A stretch of DNA of 64,000 nt from Trichomonas vaginalis G3 (GCF_026262505.1 NC_067207.1:5464252-5528251); one strand, 5' to 3'; shown: positions 22,440 to 32,884, counted from the first letter of the stretch. Notes: generated from the sequence alone by a model not told the origin. Numbers and translations: made by a program.

Positions 22440-22662
22440 TATAAGGTCGATGAAAAATTGAGCGTTTTTAAAAAACCGCCGTTTGAGAGGAAAATTGTGA
22501 GCCCCGATGTATACTTTTTGACATTGTCAAAAACTTTGAAAGGACCAAAAAAATTTTAGTGTCAGAAAGTTTACAAATGTATACTTTCTGACAAACAGAC
22601 TCTCAGAAAGTACTCAAACTGCGGTTTTTAATTTCCGCACTTTTTTTTGGCGACCTTATATA
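22440..22662. mobile_element. MITE with TIR TATAAGGTCG, about 220 bp
   Basis: Inverted ends TATAAGGTCG at 22440 and 22653-22662 are followed by a second inverted block AAAAACCGC.GTTTGAG about 20 bp inward. TA dinucleotides at both ends would suit a Tc1/mariner-type target site. It is non-coding. It lies only about 40 bp beyond the stop of the karyopherin-like gene and may supply its 3' end. Confidence 0.6.
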
Positions 22663-22701
22663 TATAAATAAATATAAAACAAAATAAAAAAATTATTATA
22701 A

Positions 22702-25700
22702 TTATTGGAAGAATTCTGAAAATCCATCAATAGTACTAAGTTGGATCTTCATGTTGCTAACATCATCAAAGAAGTTCATAAGATTAAGACTGAATTTGTC
22801 ACTACCACTCTCATTCATGTACTTGTAGTATGTCTGTTTGAAAGGCTCATTCAAGTGATCTGGGATGTTACTTGAAATAGATTCAATCAAATTCGGAATG
22901 AATTCTGGATCTTTCTCGTTGTATCTTGCAAGGAAATCACATCCCAAACTGTTAGAAATGTTCAAAAGAACGCCAAATGACAAGATGACATGTTTTTGTA
23001 ATGAAATAACATTAGGAATGTGGTTAAGCATTTCAATCAAAACATTGAATGATTGACCTATTGATTCTATGTTATTAGATATCAATCCTAACTGTGTGAA
23101 ATGGAATGCGAGAGTAAGGAAAGGTTCTTCCAAAACAATCTCTGGACAATCACCAAAATTAGCACGGAAGAATGTCAATATTTCTTCAACAAGTTTAGGA
23201 ATAGTTAACAATGGTGTCAATGGTGATCCATCTTGTAATTTCATGCTGTTCATGATCATGTTAAATACTTCAACATGTGATTTGTCATTATAAAAATTGA
23301 TGATACCGAAATTAGTAAATGGACTAAAGAAAAGTGCATTCAAAGTAGTCAATATTTTTCTTGCAAAATGCCAGTTTCCGCCAATACTAGCGAAAGAAAC
23401 TGTGACATTATCTGTGTGACGACGTTTCATGTCGTGTGCTTCAACAAGAGAAATTGCGTCACTAAGGTTTAAGTTGCTTTGTTGATTGTTGTTGAAATTC
23501 GGAACATCAGAAAGACTTGGAAGATCTTTCAAAAGATTTTCTCCAATGAGATACAAAATGTTTGTTATGAATTTGTAGAAACGGAATGACATCGGATTCC
23601 GTTTCGAATAAGGAAGTGCTTGTGGACATTTAGAAACAATCTTAGAGACAAACTTAAAGACTGTTTTAACAGATGGTCCTTTAGCACTTTCAAGAGCCAA
23701 AATTGAGAAATTGTTGTAAAAAAACACAAACAAATTACCCCAGTCTTCTTTCTCAAGAGGAACTGAGAACAAACAAAACAAAATCTTAAATAATCGCTTC
23801 GATTTCGAGTGATCAACAATATCTCGAAAATTATCAACTAATGAATCACAAAACTCATTACGTAATGCAGGTGTTGAACTGATAATTCGTGCAACAATTG
23901 TATATATCAAATATCTCGGTGGATAATTGATGTAATTAGTTAAAATTATTGTGGGAATATCTGTTTTGATCAAGTGTGAAAAGATGCTTGAATAGTTCTG
24001 TTTCTCCATGGCATCGGATACTTCTTTCGAACAGATATCTTCAATCAAATCTGACCATTGTCGCCAGAAAATATTATATATCATCTCTCCATCACATGAA
24101 AAATATGGAATATCATTGAACAAACTACAATGGAACTGTGAATTGATGGTACTTGAGTTGTTCATGTTGTACTTACTCAAGTAATCACCGATGAACTGTA
24201 TAATACTAAGTTCTAAGGTAAATTGGGAATTTTCGCGCTTGCAAATTTCGGAATATTCTTTAACATGTGGGGATGTTTCAATCATTACATGGAATACTGA
24301 ATGTGCAAGCAACCGGACATAGTTTGGCTTCTGATTATTCACATCTAACGGTGCATCGTTAGCAATCTTTTGCAAAAAGAACGGATTGTTGATCGCGGAA
24401 CGAGCAATTTGAATAAGAAAGCCAAGACGATACTGCATGGGTATTGAAAATGGTTCTGTGGCCATTTCTACTATTTGGTCGGACACAAATATGAGTTCTT
24501 GGATTATTGTGAACTGGGATTTGATGAAAAGGTCATCAATTGTGGTAGAAGTGAAGGACTGGTCTTCAAAGATGGCGGAGTAGGTCTCTTCTGGGTAGTT
24601 GTCGAATGATGTAAGGCCACAACAGATAAATTGGTGCATAACTGGCTCAAATGCTTTGATAAGGTCATCGTTGCCTGCCTGGCTGGATATATTGCATAGT
24701 TTGAGGCAGGATTGTAGAAGGAATACGGCTAAATTAAAATTTTGTTGCAATAAATCTAAAATAAACTGGATAATTTGGGCCACGAGTGGTGGAGACACAA
24801 TCGTTGTGCTAGTAAGAAGGTTGCCAACTGCTGTAACGTTGTTCTTGTCGGTGAAAATTTCCATATGTTGTAATATTGTGGCAATAAAGTCAATAAGACC
24901 TGAACAGAGTTCGGGTTTCTGCATAATGAAGTCTGATTGTGCTATACTTGATGCAATTGAGATAGAATTTGTGGCTGATTCTGAGTTATCGGAAAAAAGA
25001 AGTTGTTTGAGTTTGTTGAAAATCTGATTGTCGATGAAAACATTTGCTAAGTGCTCTTGGAATTGAAAATTACCAATGAAACGATTCGCACCCGTTCGAT
25101 TTCTTGTTCGAAATTGGAGACATGATAATAGAAGCCTTGTTGAAAGGCCAGATGTTGCATCGAGTGTAGAAATAGCGAAATCAGTGTATAAAACTAGAGG
25201 CTCCTCTTGAAAAAATCGTTGAATACGAAAATTTTCTTCTCTCGGGAGATTCGACATATTCTCCTCGAATATTGTACAGCATTCACACATCTCTCTGCAC
25301 TCAAGAACATTCATAGGCTCTCTATTCATTGGAAAAGTTAAAATGTATTGATTATCGGAAATGTATATCAATTTAACAATAAATGCAAGTAAGTTTGCAA
25401 CCTTTGAGATTACAAGTGGTGACTGACAGAATTCTGGATTAATTTCAAAGAGAGATTTATGTATTTCATACAATGCTAAATCTTTGTTATGCTGCCTTAT
25501 AAAATCGGTAAGTAAGTCTAAAATTAGAGAACGCTGACTGTCAGGCATGTTTTGAGTCAATAGCATCTGTAATAACTCGTATGCATTACGCTGGTCTGTT
25601 AAAATCTGATTTTTTTGGGCCGTTGCTTGAATATATGTCTCTTGTGATGGATTCGTGAGCATTTCAACAATCTCTTTGATTGTTGCCACAGAAACTGTGG

Positions 25701-25707
25701 ATTCCAT
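22702..25707 (-). CDS. Karyopherin (importin-beta/exportin)-like HEAT protein, 1001 aa
   Basis: A long uninterrupted frame with an ATG at 25707. The protein is about 1000 residues, nearly all helical, Leu/Ile/Phe-rich, acidic, with repeated HEAT-like helix pairs and no membrane segment. Size, composition and an N-terminal region that fits an importin-beta N-terminal domain (residues about 15-110, with QNMPDSQRSLILDLLTDFI) point to the karyopherin superfamily, which carries cargo through nuclear pores with Ran-GTP. The exact member cannot be told; exportin-4/7-like is a guess. Two initiator-like TCAC sites lie 14-26 nt upstream. A shortened copy lies at 19669-20552. Confidence 0.6.
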   Translation of the reverse strand: MESTVSVATIKEIVEMLTNPSQETYIQATAQKNQILTDQRNAYELLQMLLTQNMPDSQRSLILDLLTDFIRQHNKDLALYEIHKSLFEINPEFCQSPLVISKVANLLAFIVKLIYISDNQYILTFPMNREPMNVLECREMCECCTIFEENMSNLPREENFRIQRFFQEEPLVLYTDFAISTLDATSGLSTRLLLSCLQFRTRNRTGANRFIGNFQFQEHLANVFIDNQIFNKLKQLLFSDNSESATNSISIASSIAQSDFIMQKPELCSGLIDFIATILQHMEIFTDKNNVTAVGNLLTSTTIVSPPLVAQIIQFILDLLQQNFNLAVFLLQSCLKLCNISSQAGNDDLIKAFEPVMHQFICCGLTSFDNYPEETYSAIFEDQSFTSTTIDDLFIKSQFTIIQELIFVSDQIVEMATEPFSIPMQYRLGFLIQIARSAINNPFFLQKIANDAPLDVNNQKPNYVRLLAHSVFHVMIETSPHVKEYSEICKRENSQFTLELSIIQFIGDYLSKYNMNNSSTINSQFHCSLFNDIPYFSCDGEMIYNIFWRQWSDLIEDICSKEVSDAMEKQNYSSIFSHLIKTDIPTIILTNYINYPPRYLIYTIVARIISSTPALRNEFCDSLVDNFRDIVDHSKSKRLFKILFCLFSVPLEKEDWGNLFVFFYNNFSILALESAKGPSVKTVFKFVSKIVSKCPQALPYSKRNPMSFRFYKFITNILYLIGENLLKDLPSLSDVPNFNNNQQSNLNLSDAISLVEAHDMKRRHTDNVTVSFASIGGNWHFARKILTTLNALFFSPFTNFGIINFYNDKSHVEVFNMIMNSMKLQDGSPLTPLLTIPKLVEEILTFFRANFGDCPEIVLEEPFLTLAFHFTQLGLISNNIESIGQSFNVLIEMLNHIPNVISLQKHVILSFGVLLNISNSLGCDFLARYNEKDPEFIPNLIESISSNIPDHLNEPFKQTYYKYMNESGSDKFSLNLMNFFDDVSNMKIQLSTIDGFSEFFQ

Positions 25708-25720
25708 ATATTAGCACTTT

Positions 25721-25734
25721 GTGATAAAAAGTGA
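25721..25734 (-). promoter_or_regulatory. Twin initiator-like TCAC sites of the karyopherin-like gene
   Basis: On the minus strand TCACTTTTT (25726-25734) and TCACAAA (about 25719-25725) both match TCA(+1)Y(T/A) and fall within 30 nt of the ATG. Either could be the start site. Confidence 0.5.
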
Positions 25735-25970
25735 CACATCTATCGCATTCAATTTTGTGAGCCAAGATTTGGCAAATGTTTTAGGCATTAGAAGATTATT
25801 GTTTAATTACATTTCTAGTGTGCATCATGATTTTCGAACTATTTCATTCAGATAATTTTTCACATTTTTTTTTGAACAGATTTTTTTTTCAGATGTAGAT
25901 TTCTGATCGGCAAATCCAAATTTTAGCTAAAAGTGACAGGGAAAAAAACGTTTAGTATTAAAAAAAAAGA

Positions 25971-26061
25971 CCGATGAGAGCTTCGTTCGAAATATAGAGG
26001 GAACTGAGAATGCGCAACCATTCTCAGGGAATATTGGATGCTATTCCCGTTCCCTCTGTAT
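25971..26061 (+). ncRNA. Y-shaped palindrome with hammerhead-like core
   Basis: The outer stem 25996-26004/26049-26057 (AGAGGGAAC) encloses two hairpins, 26005-26012/26019-26026 (8 bp, loop 6) and 26027-26033/26042-26048 (7 bp, loop 8), with no unpaired base at the junction. The outer stem continues through a T.G pair to 25992/26061, 13 bp in all. Immediately 5', CCGATGAG, a 4-bp hairpin (25978-25988) and GAAA follow the order of a hammerhead ribozyme core with this Y as stem III. Position 4 is C instead of U, position 17 is G, and no stem I is seen, so cleavage is doubtful. Transcription is not shown. Confidence 0.45.
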
Positions 26062-26100
26062 GGAAAATTGAGGTTTTCAAAGGGAGTTAAAATAATATCA

Positions 26101-26690
26101 AATTTATACTAATTTACTTCAAAATACAAAAGTATTTGACAGCTAAAATTAGTTGCTTTAGCAAGCCTATCAATACCCTTTTACGATTATTGTTACTTTT
26201 TCGAAATAAAAGTAAAAACAAATTTATACTAATTTACTTCAAAATACAAAAGTATTTGACAGCTAAAATTAGTTACTTTAGCAAGCCTATCAATACCCTT
26301 TTACGATTATTGTTACTTTTTCGAAATAAAAGTAAAAACAAATTTATACTAATTTACTTCAAAATACAAAAGTATTTGACAGCTAAAATTAGTTACTTTA
26401 GCAAGCCTATCAATACCCTTTTACGATTATTGTTACTTTTTCGAAATAAAAGTAAAAACAAATTTATACTAATTTACTTCAAAATACAAAAGTATTTGAC
26501 AGCTAAAATTAGTTACTTTAGCAAGCCTATCAATACCCTTTTACGATTATTGTTACTTTTTCGAAATAAAAGTAAAAACAAATTTATACTAATTTACTTC
26601 AAAATACAAAAGTATTTGACAGCTAAAATTAGTTACTTTAGCAAGCCTATCAATACCCTTTTACGATTATTGCTACTTTTTCGAAATAAA
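26101..26690. repeat. Five-copy 120-bp tandem repeat
   Basis: Five units of exactly 120 bp starting at 26101, 26221, 26341, 26461 and 26581 are almost identical, with single-base changes in the first and last. Because 120 is divisible by three, a frame stays open across it (26136-26762). The predicted peptide is hydrophobic and basic, and looks like an artefact. Recent expansion is evident. Confidence 0.95.
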
Positions 26691-26792
26691 ATAAATTTAT
26701 TATCAAAAACCTTTTTTTTCTTAGTAAAAATAAACGAAATTTTTTACCTTATGAACTTTTGATGGAAATATGCAAATTTAAAATAATAAAGA

Positions 26793-27250
26793 AAGCCGCG
26801 AGCGAAGCGATCGGCTTAGTTCGAAGATTTTGATTCAAATCTTTGCTGATCTGTAATTCGCGGAAGCCGCGAGCGAATCGAGCGGCTTAGGTCTAAGATT
26901 TTGATTCAAATCTTTGCTTATATTCCTTAAATTCTTTATGAAACTCGCAACAGTTCCATAAAAATTTTCAATTCTAAACTGTCGAAATTACCGATCGGTA
27001 ATCACACCCTTCACGGGTGTGTCACTTTTTACAAGTGTGTCACTTTTAGCTAAAATTACCCCTACTCGACGATTGATACCGGCATTCAAATTTGAAAACG
27101 ATGTATCTTCCTTTAAACTCATGCAAAATTGATTAATAATGTAATTGAAATAGGGCTGTACAAAATCGAGAAAAACATTGCCGTGCGGTAATATAGGGTC
27201 AAAAAAATCGCGCCTCGGCGGCTCCGCCGCCTCGGCACTATTAAGTGCGC
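26793..27250. repeat. GC-rich small hairpins and a 71-bp direct repeat
   Basis: Two copies (26793-26850, 26864-26920) share AAGCCGCGAGCGAA..CGGCTT, itself partly self-complementary, followed by AAGATTTTGATTCAAATCTT. Further GC-rich hairpins occur at 27003-27021 (CACACCC/GGGTGTG), 27216-27229 (CGGCGG/CCGCCG) and 27235-27248 (GCACT/AGTGC). Such GC islands are odd in this A+T-rich DNA and may be ends of decayed mobile elements. They resemble, in style only, the GGCACTTCGTGCC hairpin in the Polinton termini. Confidence 0.55.
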
Positions 27251-27353
27251 ATTATATTTAATATGTCCTTCTTTCTTTTTTTTTCTTTTTTCTTCTTCTT
27301 CTTTTCCTTTCCTTCTCCTTCTCTTTTTACAACAACGTCGAAGATCTTCGAAT

Positions 27354-28200
27354 TTGATTGTTGGAAAAGCATCTATTTCAGATAAAGGATGCCTTTCTCA
27401 CAGTCAACATACGAGGGTCCTGGCTGAAACGTTCTCAAAAAGCCTGAGATGGTAATTCTCTGATCACTCATAGCTGGGCAGGTAGTCATTGCTGACAATA
27501 CCTGTCTTTATGCATGCACGCTTTCATGTATATGGGTTTACACTATCAATTCGCAAAGTTGTTCCGAATTCTTCCAAAATGGAAGGACCCGAAACAACTT
27601 TGCTTGTTAACGATACAGACGCATTACTTTGCATTGATACTGTGCTGAGTTGTGTAGAAAGTTTGATTAGAGTTGTTTTGTTCTGGTATCTCTCATCTTC
27701 TGATGAGAGAAATCAAAGCAAAACAACTCTAATGAATTTGTTTTCACTCATTTGTATGTAGGTTTTTAGTTCGATTGGAGCTGCTTCATAATGAGATCTC
27801 TCATCAATTGATGAGGGAGATCATAACAAAGCAGCTCTAATGTATATGCTCGTATTAACCGGGTTGTAATGCGTTGTAACGTCAGCTTGTAGTTCGTTTG
27901 GGGCCACTTCACATTGAGATGAGAAGAAATGATTAAAGGACTCTGAAAGGCTTTGGCCGTTGATGTTGTAATCGCATTACTTGGAACTAGCTGGATGCTA
28001 AGCTGTGTAGAATGTTCGATTAGAGCTGTTTTGATATGATTTTTCTCATCATAAGATTGGAGGAATCATAGCAAAACAACTCTAATGGGTTTACCATCAT
28101 CTACTTGTATGTAGATGTTTGGGAAATTGTCTTGTTAATCGATTTTCGAGATGACTTTCAAATGCTATAATCAAATGACAAACAAGTCTAAGATTTCTCG
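27354..28200. ncRNA. Second hairpin cluster with 32-bp stems
   Basis: Successive hairpins are: 27354-27373/27388-27407 (20 bp, about four differences); 27553-27575/27581-27603 (23 bp); 27666-27697/27702-27733, 27774-27805/27810-27841 and 28019-28050/28055-28086 (each 32-bp arms with a 4-nt loop); decayed ones near 27896-27960 and 28128-28199. The three 32-bp hairpins share ATTRGAGYTG at the base and CTCATC by the loop, so they are related. A 353-bp tandem duplication (GCATTACTT at 27621 and 27974) explains part of this. Mismatches and wobble pairs recall microRNA-type precursors. Transcription is not shown. Confidence 0.5.
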
Positions 28201-28507
28201 ACAATACATCAAATCATGATGTTTGTAAGTGCGATGAGATTAGAGTTTTTGAAGGAATGACAAGAGAAGTAGGGAAGCTCGGCATTCGCCGAGCAAATTA
28301 AAAATTAACGTATGGATTAAATTTTAAGAGGAATTCAATTTTAATTACGGGTTGTTCAAATATTGATTAATATAAATTTATTAATAAGAATAAACAATTT
28401 TTGTTTTTGAATTTATTCAATTTATAGCTTTACATATAGTTTCAAAATTGTACAACTATGATTATTTCAACAAAAAATATCTTACTTTTTCACTTCACTT
28501 TCACCCT
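28201..28507. other. Intergenic; one short hairpin
   Basis: GCTCGGC/GCCGAGC at 28276-28293 forms a 7-bp stem. Otherwise A+T-rich with nothing recognised. Confidence 0.4.
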
Positions 28508-28810
28508 CACTTTTTCCGTAATTCAAATTTCAACATTATGTATTTTAATTCCTTATAGTATTTTTAACATAATTAATCAAATAATAATTGGAAGTTCTGA
28601 ACTCACTTTTTCCGTAATTCAAAATCAATAATATGAATAATATATCTATTTATTATATACTGATGCTATTTTCAACTAGAAGTGAGGTACGGTAATCTTA
28701 CGGATTCCCGTAACTCAATTTTACGGAAAAAGTGCAGTAAACTACTCAATTTACGGGAAAAGTGTCGTAAACAATTGATGTGGCGGTAAAATCACGGTAA
28801 TTCACGGAAA
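28508..28810. repeat. Inverted and direct copies of TTACGGAAAAAGTG
   Basis: CACTTTTTCCGTAATTC occurs at 28508 and 28604. The reverse complement TTACGGRAAAAGTG occurs at 28721 and 28751, with more degenerate CGGTAA words between and after. The arrangement is a roughly 200-bp imperfect inverted repeat of unknown nature. Confidence 0.55.
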
Positions 28811-29815
28811 GCTATATGCGAAAATTTGAAATTATACAAAATCGAGCGAAGCACTTTTAAATAGGTTGTTCTCGTATTTAAAATACTATTCCCAGATTTA
28901 TTGTCGTCAGAATATTTCCAAATTTTTGCCGATTTACAAAAAATGATTTACAAAGCATATTTTTTAATCTAAAAAATTCCTAAAAAAAGGAACCGGTGTG
29001 CGGAAACCTCGGTAAATTACCGCGGTTCCCGTTGGGACTGCCATAAATTGAAAACAATCGAGATGATTTTTAAGGGGTTTCTTGATATCATTTCATTTTG
29101 AGAATTATGATTTGATTGATAGCAGGTTATTGACTTTCACAACAACTTTCTTTCAACATAAGCGCGATGATGAAAGATAGAATGCATGGCTATACTCAAG
29201 AATCGATTGGCCAATATAATTTCATATGTATAATACGGTAAAACTATAGCATTATTGAGAAGTATGAACCTAATGTATATTATTTTTAAATCATATTTAT
29301 TCACTATCTTGTTAAAATTGAAGATTTTTCATAATATTCAAAGCATTTAAAATATCATTTGGATTTATGGATGAGTATATATAATGATTCAGCATCTCTT
29401 ATAATACACACAAATATTTCTCTTGCTGAGTTTTCCATTTGGTATCTCTCAGAAATTCTATTTAAAAAGCTCTGAAAAAACGGTGTAAAACATCGGTTAC
29501 TTCAATAATTTAGCAAAAATACATACAAAGGAAAAATAATATAACAATAATTCAAAAATTCTAATCTCTTGTAATTTAACACGTTATCTTGATCTGATAT
29601 CGACTGGATCTTATGCTAATAAACCTACATTTGAAGTAAAAGGTCTTCATAACAAATGTAAGTTTTTTTATTGGATTGGTTCGTAATAATGCTGATAATT
29701 CTATCCAAATCAACTTTGAATATAAATTTAGAACTTCCAAAAAAGCATGTGAAAACTTGAAAGAAGAATTAAAATCTTGGGACGCAAAGCAAGTAAAATA
29801 ATGACCCTGAGACTA
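28811..29815. other. Intergenic, nothing coding
   Basis: A+T-rich. A GC-containing partial palindrome (GGAACCGGT..ACCGCGGTTCC) lies near 28988-29028. No gene or RNA was recognised. Confidence 0.4.
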
Positions 29816-30364
29816 TCACAGATCTGTGTTATCATCATCAGAACCATCAGAAGAGAACTCTGTCTTGAGTAATTCATCAACAACTTCCATTCCTGGGAGT
29901 CTTGAGTAATCAACCCTTTTACATAGCGGTTCTTTTTCTTGGGCTTGCTGAGTAAGCTGATTAACTTCATCTTCATCCATTGATTCTTCAGAATCATAAT
30001 TAACGTTTTGAGCAACTGTATTAAACATTGGTTTTGTAAGAATTTCAGAAGGTGCATGCCGTGAATCGGAAAATTTTGTTGCTTGAAATTCAATATTTCT
30101 TCTAACATCGACATTAAACGGATATTTCGATTCGACATCTCTTTCATTAATAAACTTTCTTGTTTTCTTTGGCATGTTTCGCATTTTTCTTAGATTTGCA
30201 TCTTGTTTTCTTTGAATAAGTTGATGGCGCGATGATAAATCTGGTCTAGTTGTTAAAATTGTTGCTGCTGAATTATCAACTTTATTAACGTGACTGATAT
30301 ATACATGATCACTCTCTATTTTAGCCAGTATTTGGGATGAAATAGGATCAAAACGTCTTTTCAT
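29816..30364 (-). CDS. Small nuclear-type hypothetical protein with acidic tail, 182 aa
   Basis: A complete frame with an ATG at 30364. The N-terminal two thirds are basic (around residues 50-80 there is QRKQDANLRKMRNMPKKTRK, a good nuclear localisation candidate). Residues 120-140 are acidic (DSEESMDEDEV), and the C-terminus ends in a Ser/Asp run (SSDGSDDDNTDL) that would suit casein kinase 2. No domain is recognised. Composition resembles nucleolar or RNA-processing accessory proteins, which is inference only. No initiator was clear upstream. Confidence 0.65.
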   Translation of the reverse strand: MKRRFDPISSQILAKIESDHVYISHVNKVDNSAATILTTRPDLSSRHQLIQRKQDANLRKMRNMPKKTRKFINERDVESKYPFNVDVRRNIEFQATKFSDSRHAPSEILTKPMFNTVAQNVNYDSEESMDEDEVNQLTQQAQEKEPLCKRVDYSRLPGMEVVDELLKTEFSSDGSDDDNTDL

Positions 30365-30863
30365 CCGCCCAAAATTTTATATTTTGTAAACAAGATTTTG
30401 TCAAAAATCTATCATTTTGACAGAAAATCAAATCAATCTATAAATCAATCAAAATAACAGTATTATTGGATGAGATGCCTATGGTACTGATGCGTCCTAA
30501 AGTTTGGCAAGAAAAATAGGTAAATTCTCAATTTCATTCACTAAAGAATTTTCTTCATAAAATATTCACACACTTATTAAATTGAATCATTTTGTAGGCA
30601 ATGTTATCAAGATACCAATGATGCTTCGGCAAAATAAGATACCAAAATCTTTTTACTCTAATATCAAGATAATGAACAATGCATATTTCTAAATAAGGCC
30701 TTATATAGTCAAATGTATATAAGAACATTGATTCAATAAGTAAATTATTCAAAACTGATGTAATATTTCATGAATTCCTTTCATGATCGGATTATATTTA
30801 TCTCCCATTATTGCCATCCTTGTCCAGAAGTACTATAAATCTTGAATTCGAAATTGATTTTTT
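30365..30863. other. Intergenic, nothing recognised
   Basis: A+T-rich spacer between the small gene and the left end of the TIR element. A 65-codon minus-strand frame at 30555 has helical character but no recognisable product. Confidence 0.45.
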
Positions 30864-32618
30864 TCAAAAGGCCTTTTTTCCGAAAAAAGTGCAAAAAAGT
30901 GGCACATTACACCAAGATAGTTTAAAAAATGGTCTTTGAGGATATCTATTTGTATCAGTGATCAGAACTAGTTTGTGATGTGGTGATATTTAAGTTTGGT
31001 GATGATATAGATTTGATATAAAATTATATTATATCAATGTATGATAAATACTATTTACAATAATAAATATTACTAAACTTGTCTAATAGCCAATGAATCT
31101 ATACGCAATTTGCTTAAAATATAGTTTAATTTATAATAATGCACATAAAACTTATTATGATAGTATTTATTAAGCATATTAGCTTTACATATAATACTTT
31201 GAAGAAGCACAATTATGATTTCTATTGAATAAAAGAAAAAAGAATAGATAAATTATAATGAGAAAATTTTTTATTCGTAATATACAAAAGGAAGTATTCT
31301 GTATTCATTACCTGAAAATTGGTGATAAATTATGGTGCAATAATTCCGAATTTGGCTAAATATGAAATTCAAATTACTTAAAATTGATTTTTTTTTCAGT
31401 AAAGGATAAGTAAGATAGTAAACTAGTTGAATAAATATGTAAGGCTAAAAGAAAATAAAGGAATTCGAATGTTTTTTTTTAATAAAATATACGTACAAAA
31501 TCTCCTCATTAAAGATAAGTTATCTCTAAAAATGGAAAGTGTTTCTCGTTATTATGTATATTTTAATAAAAATTCGACTTTTTTTAGTAATTTGAAGAAT
31601 ATTTAATAGTAAGGCTGCATGAGTGAGCTATAATATCTTCCACTCTATTGTTTTATATAAATGTAGATTTTCGCAGAAAAATAATGTTAATTTATAATAT
31701 TTTGTATTAAAATCGAGAATCGTAAATTCTGATGTATTAATGATCGATTGCTTTATGATGATTTGTTGTGGAAATCATCATTTAGTAACTAAAATTTAAT
31801 TTCCTTTGTATCAATGAATTCGTTAATTGAATTATTGTAAATTCATTGAAATAAAATGAATTTATTATGTGTCTTTTATTAAATCATTAAATATCCATAT
31901 CATTAATTGTGATAAATCCCTAACTTGAATGCGGATATTGACGTATTTTCAGAAAACTATACTAAACTTGATAAAATGACTTTATTTTAGCATATAAAGA
32001 GAATTGTGATACAAAGAGCGGTGTATTAACTTGTTTGGAATTCCAAATTTTTTTTGAAAATTAAAAAATAAATTTAAAATTTGTTAAAATTATAGACAAA
32101 AATAAAAATTTGAGCTTTATTTGGAAATTTTGGAACTAGTAATTGACATTATTTTTTTATTTTGATATATTTTACAGTAAAAAGTTTGAATTTTTGAAAA
32201 GATTTCTAGATTATTTTATCTCAAAAAGGGTTTTATCAGGTGATATCACAAATTCTGCTATTATTTCAACTAACATTAATAAAGTAGTGAAAATCTACCA
32301 AAAACAAAAGAATTTAACTTAAATTTTGCTTCTTACAGCTGATATCGGACTTAATTTAACTCTTATCATTGATAAAACTATAAAATATACTGATGGGCTT
32401 TAAAGTCTATATGAGTTGTGTTGTTACATTTCAACAATTCTTACCACTAAGATATTCATTCATTTTTAGTGTATGCATTTAATTTATGATAAGTATTATC
32501 ATAATTTAAATATGTGTTCTAAGCTTATTGATAATATTGAGGCCAAACTTATTTGAGATTTATGTAATTTTCTTTAATTCCAAGCTAAAATTTCATTTTA
32601 TTCACAAAAGTATTAAAA

Positions 32619-32651
<33 letters not shown>

Positions 32652-32653
<2 letters not shown>

Positions 32654-32692
32654 TAGTGGGGCTTCCAGGCACTTCGTGCCTTCTAGCCCTGA
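32652..32692 (+). repeat. Left Polinton terminal inverted repeat core
   Basis: Identical in inverse to 57185-57225. It contains its own small palindrome GGCACTTCGTGCC. It is shorter than the several-hundred-bp termini often reported for Polintons. Confidence 0.85.
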
Positions 32693-32884
32693 TGTTGATG
32701 TTTAGTATAAATGAAGTTTATATTCGGAGGACTCTTCTTCTTCCTCCATTGCTTCTGGGAAGAAGCCTTCTTCTGGGTCGAAAACATTATATAATGTTTC
32801 ACTTTTCACAAATTATATATGTTTTCATGTTTTGTCACTTTTCTGTCACTTTTCAGGGAAAAACATTTTTATTATTATATATAA

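Noticed and set aside
26136-26762. 208-codon frame as a real protein
   Set aside because: It exists only because the repeat unit is 120 bp. The composition is implausible and no promoter is seen.
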